Shown here: piece by piece, positions 57,503 to 64,000 of the stretch | Layout: each line of letters begins with the position of its first letter | Position numbering within the stretch: the first letter of the stretch is position 1 | Assembly: GCA_045636265.1 (NCBI GenBank) | Contig: JAZTXD010000078.1 | Location: 1 to 64,000, forward strand | Reading direction: 5' to 3' | From: Flemingiibacterium sp045636265 | Lineage (GTDB): Bacteria > Bacillota > Clostridia > Oscillospirales > CAG-272 | DNA: 64,000 nucleotides | The notes under the pieces: model-generated | Databases searched by the model: none | Told to the model about the DNA's origin: nothing | The model's input: the letters and a program-made list of their open reading frames with translations, nothing else | Program-made: the position numbers and the translations under genes

Positions 57503-60500
57503 TTACTCCATAAATTCTTCCCACAAATAGGTAATGGGACGCATATAGTTGATTTCCTCTGTCAAATCTCCGCTTTGGTTAGTGATTGATCCTATCAGTA
57601 TTCCTATTACGCTACCGTCACCAAGCGACACAATAGGTGCTCCTGAATTTCCGCATTTGGCTTGCGAATTTATATTATAGCGTACAAGCCCATACTCATC
57701 CCGCTGATTTTCACTCGAAGATATCTCACCGAAAAAGGTTGTGAGATCGCTTGCCGTCATTTGACCAAAAGGATATCCCGCAAGTGCAAATTCTTCTCCT
57801 TTGTGAATTCGACGTTCGGATTTTGCAATATTAAGATATGGGAAATTACTTCCCTCAAGCTTTATCACCGCTATATCAATATCTCTGTGTGAATTTACAA
57901 CAGTACATTTATGCCAAGAATCGGTTCCTCCGATTCTTCCCTGGATTCTCAATCTGGCACTGATTTGAGTTGCACCTTCGATTACATGATTACAAGTTAC
58001 CGCATATCCGTCGGGGGATATCAAGAATGCAGTACCAAAACCAATGTCAGTTTTAACAAAAAGAATGGATTTATCAATCACAAAACTTATTTCTTGCTTG
58101 CTGTATGGCTTTAGTTCATACGGCTGGAGCAAGCTTACGATATCCTGCATTGAAATTTTTTGGGAAACTTTATTCGTGCTTTCACTTTCTTTTTGTGGAA
58201 TGTTACCTTTAATATCAGGAATATCTTCGGGCATAAGAGTAAAAATGTCTGTTTCCGAAGGCTCACGTTCCTCCGACAGTTCTTCCAATCTATTACCCCT
58301 GTACTCCATAATTTTTTCTACAGCTTGTTCTACAGCTCGACCGTTGCCGAAATCATTGGGAGCCAAAGATTTTTGCCAATCAAAGTATACTTCTAACTTT
58401 TCAAGGAAGCCCTCTCCAAATACAAGCTTTTTGTTTATTTTCAATTTGAAAATTTCAACCAATTCCGGAGTCGAATAATCAGGGAAGACAATAGTTTCTC
58501 TAATTCTTGATTTGAATCCGGGATTTGTTGCGAAGATTTTTTCCATATCCTGCTCATATCCAGCAAAGATTACGCAAAGATTGGTTTTGTGCTCGGTCAT
58601 AAAGTCCATAATGGTTTCAAGAGCCTTGGTGCCATATGTGGAATCTCCATTTGCCAAAGTACCTTGTCCCGCGAGCTGATATGCTTCATCAACAAATAAG
58701 ATACCACCGAGCGCATCCAGACACTTTTGCTTTGTTATATTTTCAGTGTCACCGGAATAACGGCCTATCAAATCTGCAGGTGCAACTCTAATCAGATTAT
58801 CTGTTTTCAAAAGTCCAATTGAACGGAATATTTTTCCCATAAGCTTGGCAACTTCCGTTTTACCTGTACCGGGATTACCTGCAAAAATATAATGTCCGGG
58901 AGTTTTTATTGAAGAATCCCCCTCAAGCGAAAACTTCTCTTTATTGAACAAACTCTTTATTTTATGCTTAACAGCATCAAGCCCGATCATGTTGTTAAGT
59001 TCTTTCATTGCTTGTTCGAATGCATTTTCGCCAACATCCGACATTTCACCGGTTATATCAATCGGCATAAGTGTGTTGCGATCCTCAACGGTTACAACAT
59101 CTCCCTCTTTTAATTGTTTTGCAATACGGTCCGACTGATTATGCGTTGTTTTAACAAGAAGCTCGCGCACCATTCTTGCATTTCCAAACTTACTTCCGCC
59201 GTTCTTTTTCTTCTCCTTCAAAACATCAAGCAGAACAGCTTCGACTCCATCTGCAAGAACATATTTTTCTTTTTGTGACATCATAAGAAAGATCTTGTAA
59301 AGCTCATCAACAGAATAATCCGGAAAATCTATTATATTCTCGCCGATTCTGCTCGCCATACCGGGATTAGCACTGATAAACTTACGCATTTCATCCTTAT
59401 ATCCTGCGAAAATAAAGCTTACTCTATCTTTATTTTCTTCCATGAAAGTCATGATTTTGTCATATATCTTTCTGCAATTTTCGTCTGCATACCCCGTAGC
59501 TCCCTCTGAACAATTCACAAGAGAGTAAGCTTCATCAAGGAAAAATACTCCTTCGATTGCCTCTTCGCAAAGTTTTTGCGTTTTTTCTTCAACATCGCCC
59601 TGAAACTTTCCTATCATATCAGAGGCTTTTACAGATACAACATGTCCCTTTTTCAGTACACCAAGTGCTTTGAAAATCTCCCCCATCAACTTGGCAACCT
59701 CTGTTTTACCTGTTCCGGGATTACCGGAGAAAACATAATGACCGGGAACAACCCTATTTTCGGTTTCTCTTGCCACTTGATTTTCTACATGATTTGAAAT
59801 GGATACAACTCTATTTTTTACACTTTGCAATCCAATAAGTTCGTTCAATGGAGCCATTGCTTTTTCAAAGGCCCCCCTGTCAACTTGGCTAATATCTTCA
59901 TCCAAATCCTCTACAGTAAGTGTATATCTGTCTCTGTCCGTTATATTTATTCCTTGTGACAACATTGTTGCAAGTCTATTATTTTTATTTTCATCAAGAG
60001 AGGTGAGGATATTACGAATTCCGCGTGCATTTCCAAAATCTTTAGTGTTTTCTTTTTCTTTGCTTATGTACTTAGGTATCTTTTCCATGAAATCGGGAGT
60101 TGCACTCAAATTTTGCTTTGCCATCATATACTTTAAAATTTCAACAAGCTCTTCATCCGTATAATCAGGAAAATGGATTATGTTTTTGTCGCGAATTCTG
60201 CTGGCCATTCCGGGATTTGCAGAAATAAATTTTTCCATTTTATCCACATATCCTGCAAATACAAAGCATACATCGCTGCGGTTATTATCCATAAATGTAA
60301 GAATTTCAGTATAAGATTCCTCTGCAAATTTACTTGCAAATTTTCCCTCTCCATTACCATCTGTATTTATGAGCGAATAAGCTTCATCCAAAAAGAAAAC
60401 TCCACCTTTAGCTTCTTCGCACTTTTTTCGTGTTAATGGCGCGCTTCCACCTATATGTTCTGCAACAATATCCGCAGACTTCACCTCCACGACATGTCCT

Positions 60501-61852
60501 TTTGACAAAACACCTGCCGCATGCATAAGATGTCCCATCAAACGTGCAACTTCTGTTTTACCGGTACCCGGCTTACCAACAAAAGCATAGTGCCCTGCCG
60601 TTACTTCCATCACAGAAAATCTCTGTGAATTCATAATAGTATTTATTTTATCCTTAACGTTTGCAAGGCCTATCAATGAATTCAGCGATTTCATTGCATC
60701 GTTAAATTCTTTCATTCTTTCCGAGTCTGATACTATGGAATAGTCGTTTTTTATGTGTGTTATTCGTTCTAAATTCAACACATTGTTATTTTGGGCAAGA
60801 TTCATCTCTCTGGAACACAAATCCATGCATTTTTCTTCAACAGCCTTGATATTTTCTCTCATTTCAAGCCATCTTTCCAAATACGCAAGATGATTGGTGC
60901 TTGCGAGTATTGATTTAAAGGTCTTGTTCTCTCCGTCCCCAATAATCAAATCCACTGCCAGTATTTCTGCCAATGAGTAAATTTTAGAAAATGGAATTCC
61001 ATCAAATCGTCTATCTTTTTCAATTAATTTTTTCCTAAGAATACAGTTAGCTATTTCATCAACACCTATTGAATCTGCTATAACGATTATTCCTCTGGAA
61101 ACCAGATTGTCTATCACTTTAGACAGATTTTCATCATCACAATTATTGTTGATTTGTGGATCAAGATAGTTTATCTGACGCTTTGTTACCTGACTTCTTT
61201 CCTCAGAAAGATATATTATGATATTTCTGTTTTTAGGATCATTCAAATTTCGAACTTCGTCAATATACTTTTCTGCCCTTCCATCTACAATTTGAGAGAT
61301 AACATCATTTTGAAAAATCACTGCAGTTTTAGTCTTTGCATTCTTGATATGTGGAATAAGCTGATTGGCGAGCATTGCGTTAAACTGAATAGGATCAGTA
61401 AATTTAATAAGCTCACGCTTACCGAATTTTCCGTCTTCAACGTTTTTTCCAGCCCCATCTTCATTCTGTGAAACAGGCACTTTTTTTACTAAAAGATTGG
61501 CAAATGTATTACTTCCATGTTTAGTGTTAAAATTGGGACCGGTAGCATTATTCCCTTCGCCTTTTTTCACTTTTTCAAAAAAAGCATTTGTGCCTTGTGC
61601 GCTGTTTCTGGTTAAATTTAATGCTTCTGTCGTATTCTTAAAAGCATATTCGGAGAAGGTATCGTATGCAAAAACTTTATATGCCAGAGCATCTTTTTCG
61701 ACAAACAGAACAATTTCATATCCTTCAGATTTTAATATTCTGTATATAAATCCATCTCTGTCAATTCTTTCAAGAGAATTCGTAATAAAAACATCTTTGG
61801 GGCAAACAAAATATCTAAAAGCGCCTTCCGCAACTGTACCAAATATACTCAT
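57503..61852 (-). CDS. Triple AAA+ ATPase (CbbX/SpoVK-like) fused to trypsin-like protease
   Basis: 1,449 residues from the ATG at 61,852 (GGGAGATTGTC upstream). Residues 1-400 are an unrecognised region. Three AAA+ modules follow, with P-loops GKPGTGKTEVARL (about 424), GNPGTGKTEVAKL (707) and GNPGTGKTEVAKL (989) and Walker B FFLDEAYSL or FVDEAYQL. A trypsin-fold domain fills about 1,255-1,449: His in TCNHVIEG (1,288), Asp in DIDIAVIKLEG (1,326) and Ser in CGNSGAPIVS (1,401), an intact triad. CbbX-like modules remodel protein complexes; fusion to a protease suggests ATP-dependent proteolysis or activation. First gene of the array. Confidence 0.92.
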   Translation of the reverse strand: MSIFGTVAEGAFRYFVCPKDVFITNSLERIDRDGFIYRILKSEGYEIVLFVEKDALAYKVFAYDTFSEYAFKNTTEALNLTRNSAQGTNAFFEKVKKGEGNNATGPNFNTKHGSNTFANLLVKKVPVSQNEDGAGKNVEDGKFGKRELIKFTDPIQFNAMLANQLIPHIKNAKTKTAVIFQNDVISQIVDGRAEKYIDEVRNLNDPKNRNIIIYLSEERSQVTKRQINYLDPQINNNCDDENLSKVIDNLVSRGIIVIADSIGVDEIANCILRKKLIEKDRRFDGIPFSKIYSLAEILAVDLIIGDGENKTFKSILASTNHLAYLERWLEMRENIKAVEEKCMDLCSREMNLAQNNNVLNLERITHIKNDYSIVSDSERMKEFNDAMKSLNSLIGLANVKDKINTIMNSQRFSVMEVTAGHYAFVGKPGTGKTEVARLMGHLMHAAGVLSKGHVVEVKSADIVAEHIGGSAPLTRKKCEEAKGGVFFLDEAYSLINTDGNGEGKFASKFAEESYTEILTFMDNNRSDVCFVFAGYVDKMEKFISANPGMASRIRDKNIIHFPDYTDEELVEILKYMMAKQNLSATPDFMEKIPKYISKEKENTKDFGNARGIRNILTSLDENKNNRLATMLSQGINITDRDRYTLTVEDLDEDISQVDRGAFEKAMAPLNELIGLQSVKNRVVSISNHVENQVARETENRVVPGHYVFSGNPGTGKTEVAKLMGEIFKALGVLKKGHVVSVKASDMIGKFQGDVEEKTQKLCEEAIEGVFFLDEAYSLVNCSEGATGYADENCRKIYDKIMTFMEENKDRVSFIFAGYKDEMRKFISANPGMASRIGENIIDFPDYSVDELYKIFLMMSQKEKYVLADGVEAVLLDVLKEKKKNGGSKFGNARMVRELLVKTTHNQSDRIAKQLKEGDVVTVEDRNTLMPIDITGEMSDVGENAFEQAMKELNNMIGLDAVKHKIKSLFNKEKFSLEGDSSIKTPGHYIFAGNPGTGKTEVAKLMGKIFRSIGLLKTDNLIRVAPADLIGRYSGDTENITKQKCLDALGGILFVDEAYQLAGQGTLANGDSTYGTKALETIMDFMTEHKTNLCVIFAGYEQDMEKIFATNPGFKSRIRETIVFPDYSTPELVEIFKLKINKKLVFGEGFLEKLEVYFDWQKSLAPNDFGNGRAVEQAVEKIMEYRGNRLEELSEEREPSETDIFTLMPEDIPDIKGNIPQKESESTNKVSQKISMQDIVSLLQPYELKPYSKQEISFVIDKSILFVKTDIGFGTAFLISPDGYAVTCNHVIEGATQISARLRIQGRIGGTDSWHKCTVVNSHRDIDIAVIKLEGSNFPYLNIAKSERRIHKGEEFALAGYPFGQMTASDLTTFFGEISSSENQRDEYGLVRYNINSQAKCGNSGAPIVSLGDGSVIGILIGSITNQSGDLTEEINYMRPITYLWEEFME

Positions 61853-61879
61853 GACAATCTCCCACAAATAAATAATTAT

Positions 61880-61900
61880 ACAACATAACGGATATTATGT
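61880..61900 (+). repeat. Left inverted repeat (recombination site) of invertible segment
   Basis: Perfect 21-bp partner of 62,122-62,142 in opposite orientation. The core reads CAACATAA-CGGATA-TTATGTTG (61,881-61,902): two inverted arms around an asymmetric 6-bp centre, the architecture of tyrosine-recombinase core sites. It lies 28 bp upstream of the AAA-protease start. Confidence 0.9.
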
Positions 61901-62121
61901 TGTAAAACTGTCTGTTTGGGTTTCATACATATTCAAAATTGATTAAAATTGATATGAAAATTGTAATTTTCAAAACCACTTGTTAATGAACAAAATTTTG
62001 CCTGAACTTTTCATATATATTTCGACATAAAACCATGATAATATTGACATATTAAAGTGAATGTGATATAATAATATGGTATAAAGATATGTTTTGTGAG
62101 CGCGCATTTGCTTTAAATATC
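61901..62121. promoter_or_regulatory. Putative invertible promoter segment, predicted OFF
   Basis: 221 bp between the inverted repeats, AT-rich and without a gene. It contains one consensus sigma-A promoter, on the plus strand at 62,044-62,072, directed away from the AAA-protease gene. I found no comparable minus-strand promoter within it. Inversion would place the promoter at about 61,950-61,978 pointing left, about 90 nt upstream of the start codon. Confidence 0.8.
62044..62072 (+). promoter_or_regulatory. Consensus promoter inside the invertible segment
   Basis: TTGACA at 62,044-62,049, 17-bp spacer ending TGTGA, TATAAT at 62,067-62,072. Transcript start is expected near 62,079. In this orientation it reads through the right repeat into the 3' end of the recombinase gene in antisense. 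Confidence 0.9.
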
Positions 62122-62142
62122 ACATAATATCCGTTATGTTGT
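62122..62142 (-). repeat. Right inverted repeat (recombination site) of invertible segment
   Basis: Reverse complement of 61,880-61,900 over 21 bases without mismatch; the asymmetric 6-bp centre is inverted relative to the left site, so recombination gives inversion, not deletion. It ends 2 bp before the recombinase stop at 62,145. Confidence 0.9.
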
Positions 62143-62144
62143 TG

Positions 62145-62990
62145 CTACATACGGCATCTTAACAATCCCAACTTTTCAATCTGCTTTTTATGCACTTCTC
62201 CGGTTTCCATCGTATAGATTCTCGTAGTATTAACGTTGGAATGTCCAAGTATGTCGGCAAGACGTACAATGTCCTTCTGGAGGGAATAATAAGTGCGCGC
62301 AAAAAGATGGCGCAAATTATGCGGAAACACCTTTTCCTTTGCTACACCGGCATATTGGCAGAGCTTTTTCATATCAGACCATATATTGCTTCTGTCAAGC
62401 GGTTTGCCTGTTCGTGACACGAACACTGCTCCGCTTATTATTTTTTGCTCACGTATATATTCTGCAAGCACTTTACAAAGAGTTTTCGGCAAAAAGACTT
62501 GGCGCAGTTTCCCCTTACAGTTAATATGGGCAACGCCTGTACTCACAGCCGCCACTGTTATATAGCAAAGTTCAGACACGCGAATTCCTGTTGAGCAAAT
62601 AGTCTGCATCAGCAAATACAGTCTTTGGTTTTTCTTCATTTTTGCTGCATTGAGCAGCCTTTCGTATTCGGATTTAGCAAGTTCTCTAGCTTGTGATGCA
62701 AATATCTGCTTTTGAATCTTTAAAGTCTTAACCCTATAATCATACCACTTGTTGTACGCAAAAAAACTGTTTAGAGAAGAGAGAATGGAATTGACACTTG
62801 CAGGCTTATATTTTTGGACAAGATATGCCTTGTATTCGAGAACTGTTTGCTTGTCTATCCACCTTCCGCCAAGCCATGCAAAAAAAGCGTATATGTCCCG
62901 AATATATTTCTCAAGTGTAGAATCGCTTTTTTCCTCGCTTATCAGATAATTTCTAAAGTTTTTAATAAGTTTTTCTGTGATTTTTTTCAT
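62145..62990 (-). CDS. Tyrosine recombinase (XerC/D-like), candidate promoter invertase
   Basis: 281 residues. An N-terminal SAM-like core-binding domain (about 1-90: NFRNYLISEEKSDSTLEKYIRDIYAF) precedes the catalytic domain with Arg in STGIRVSELCY (about 138-148), the beta-hairpin Lys in CKGKLRQVFLP, HNLRHLFARTY (about 225-235, HxxR) and LGHSNVNTTRIYT (about 248-260, His and nucleophile Tyr). All six catalytic positions are present. It is chromosomal-integron- or Xer-sized with no N-terminal arm-binding domain, as in inverters. It sits 2 bp from the right recombination site. Confidence 0.92.
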   Translation of the reverse strand: MKKITEKLIKNFRNYLISEEKSDSTLEKYIRDIYAFFAWLGGRWIDKQTVLEYKAYLVQKYKPASVNSILSSLNSFFAYNKWYDYRVKTLKIQKQIFASQARELAKSEYERLLNAAKMKKNQRLYLLMQTICSTGIRVSELCYITVAAVSTGVAHINCKGKLRQVFLPKTLCKVLAEYIREQKIISGAVFVSRTGKPLDRSNIWSDMKKLCQYAGVAKEKVFPHNLRHLFARTYYSLQKDIVRLADILGHSNVNTTRIYTMETGEVHKKQIEKLGLLRCRM

Positions 62991-63032
62991 TGTTTTGAAG
63001 ACCCCTCTACTTTACCTATTTACAGAATAATA

Positions 63033-63071
63033 TGTGATAATATTTTACCACACTTACAAAATATTATCACA
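63033..63071. promoter_or_regulatory. Perfect 14-bp inverted repeat upstream of the recombinase
   Basis: TGTGATAATATTTT and AAAATATTATCACA separated by 11 nt, 42 bp upstream of the recombinase start. It probably covers its promoter and so could be an operator. Similar in sequence to the palindrome over the flavoprotein promoter at 37,519. Confidence 0.55.
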
Positions 63072-63132
63072 CATTTTAGATTATCATTCACTTCATATTA
63101 AAGACTATATTGTAAGCACAAAAATAAAATTA

Positions 63133-63162
63133 CCGCTGAGGAATCATACAAATCCTCAGCGG
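63133..63162. terminator. Terminator of the ABC transporter gene
   Basis: 10-bp perfect stem CCGCTGAGGA / TCCTCAGCGG with a 10-nt loop, 21 bp beyond the stop at 63,184. The minus strand continues TAATTTTATTTTTG; the plus strand has CTTTTTG. Confidence 0.75.
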
Positions 63163-63183
63163 CTTTTTGTTTTAATAACTCTA

Positions 63184-64000
63184 TCAGTTAAACTGCGAGT
63201 GGTACAGCGAACGGTAAAATCCGCCTTGTTTTATTAGCTCTTCGTGATTTCCCTTCTCGATAATAGTTCCGTCTTTGACTACGAGAATGATATCCGCGTT
63301 CTGAATGGTTGACAGTCTGTGTGCAATGATAAAGCAAGTCTTGTTTTCCATAAGTTCAGTCATCGCGGTCTGTATCTGTATCTCGGTGCGGGAGTCAACG
63401 TTTGACGTTGCCTCATCGAGAATTAGAATCGGAGCTTTTGAAAGGAAGGCACGTGCAATGGTTATAAGCTGCTTTTGTCCTTTGGAGATATTAACGCCGT
63501 CATCCGAAAGCACCGTATCATATCCGTCGGGCAAGCTTTCGATGTACGAGTGAATCTTCGCAGATTTTGCCGCGGCGTAAACTTCCTCGGGGGTGGCGTC
63601 CTCTCTGCCGTATACGATGTTATCGTATATAGTGCCGCAGAAAAGCCACGTGTCCTGAAGCACCATATTGAAGGCCAGGCGCAGATCCGCACGCTTTAAA
63701 TTCATCGACGGTATGTCGTCGATAAGTATTTCTCCGCTTTGGTGATCGTAAAAGCGCATAAGCAGATTGATAACCGTTGTCTTTCCGGCACCGGTAGGTC
63801 CGACGATAGCGACGGTTTCTCCCTTTTTCGCGTTAACGGATACGTTTTTTAGAATAGTTTTATCCGCCGTGTATCCGAAAGTTACATTTTCAAGACACAC
63901 ATCGCCCTTAACATCCTTCAGCTCTTTGGCATCGGGAGCATCCACTTTTTCCGGCTCCTCGTCAAGTACCGCAAAGACACGTTCCGCGGCTGAAAATGCG
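63184..64000 (-). CDS. ABC exporter, permease-ATPase type (5' end outside window)
   Basis: The frame is open through the right edge; 271 C-terminal residues plus stop are visible. The ATPase domain has Walker A VGPTGAGKTTV, the Q-loop VLQDTWLF, the signature NISKGQKQLITIARA (a variant of LSGGQ), Walker B ILILDEATSNVD and the H-loop FIIAHRLST. The upstream residues AFSAAERVFAVLDE are typical of the linker from a six-helix permease domain, so this is a half-transporter of the MdlB/LmrA type. Substrate cannot be told. Confidence 0.93.
   Translation of the reverse strand, partial: AFSAAERVFAVLDEEPEKVDAPDAKELKDVKGDVCLENVTFGYTADKTILKNVSVNAKKGETVAIVGPTGAGKTTVINLLMRFYDHQSGEILIDDIPSMNLKRADLRLAFNMVLQDTWLFCGTIYDNIVYGREDATPEEVYAAAKSAKIHSYIESLPDGYDTVLSDDGVNISKGQKQLITIARAFLSKAPILILDEATSNVDSRTEIQIQTAMTELMENKTCFIIAHRLSTIQNADIILVVKDGTIIEKGNHEELIKQGGFYRSLYHSQFN

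Noticed and set aside
61873..61878. Minus-strand TATAAT just outside the left inverted repeat
   Set aside because: No -35-like hexamer lies 16-18 bp upstream in the orientation shown (ACAACA), so it is unlikely to drive the AAA-protease gene by itself.

Overview
The window looks like the chromosome of an anaerobic, endospore-forming Clostridia member, probably a gut Oscillospirales/Christensenellales-type organism. The reasons are the dipicolinate synthase pair (dpaA/dpaB), a spore-coat cotJC locus, oxygen-sensitive radical-SAM proteins, strong AGGAGG ribosome binding sites and sigma-A promoters of the form TTGACA-N17-TATAAT, often with the Gram-positive TRTG extension. No rRNA, tRNA or CRISPR array is visible.

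Region 1 (1-32,578) is the right-hand part of a contractile-tailed (XkdK/PBSX-like) prophage whose left end lies outside the window. Read leftward on the minus strand it runs: early/replication genes (29.3 to 18.4 kb: Cro-like regulator, SLT enzyme, PcfK/PcfJ, DUF3102, DUF3850, SSB, HUH Rep, VRR-NUC, late regulator), packaging and head (17.8 to 11.4 kb), connectors, sheath, tube, a frameshifted tail chaperone and tape measure (11.4 to 5.6 kb), then baseplate and fibres (5.6 to 0 kb). Rightward from 29.4 kb are the repressor, an ImmA-like protease, an orphan HSDR_N protein and a large serine recombinase. The recombinase abuts a 5'-truncated cotJC, so the prophage appears to have entered this spore-coat gene as skin-type elements do. 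Two small genes are embedded in the late operon with their own promoters and similar tandem terminators. A short interspersed repeat (four copies) has entered several phage reading frames.

Region 2 (32.6-45.5 kb) is mostly ordinary chromosome: the cotJC remnant, an LRR gene flanked by a second cotJC tail, purF (without the usual N-terminal Cys), dpaAB, a flavoprotein behind a palindrome-covered promoter, argS, an array of hairpins, yebC, a radical-SAM gene, a GNAT remnant, a nitroreductase, an MGMT-like gene, a 28-codon small gene and an ADP-ribosylglycohydrolase.

Region 3 (45.5-63.0 kb) is the most unusual part. A minus-strand array of about 13 genes encodes a 1,449-residue protein with three CbbX/SpoVK-like AAA+ modules fused to an intact trypsin-like protease, two paralogous coiled-coil proteins, an Hsp70-like ATPase, a third coiled-coil protein, several zinc-ribbon proteins (most with membrane segments), an NrdG-like radical-SAM activase, a DUF6273 membrane protein and a HAD hydrolase. 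Its upstream 221-bp segment is bounded by perfect 21-bp inverted repeats built like tyrosine-recombinase core sites, contains a consensus sigma-A promoter, and lies 2 bp from a tyrosine recombinase gene. In the orientation shown the promoter points away from the array (predicted OFF); inversion would point it at the AAA-protease gene (predicted ON). I read this as a phase-variable chaperone/AAA+/protease island, which I do not recognise as a named system. An ABC transporter gene runs off the right edge.
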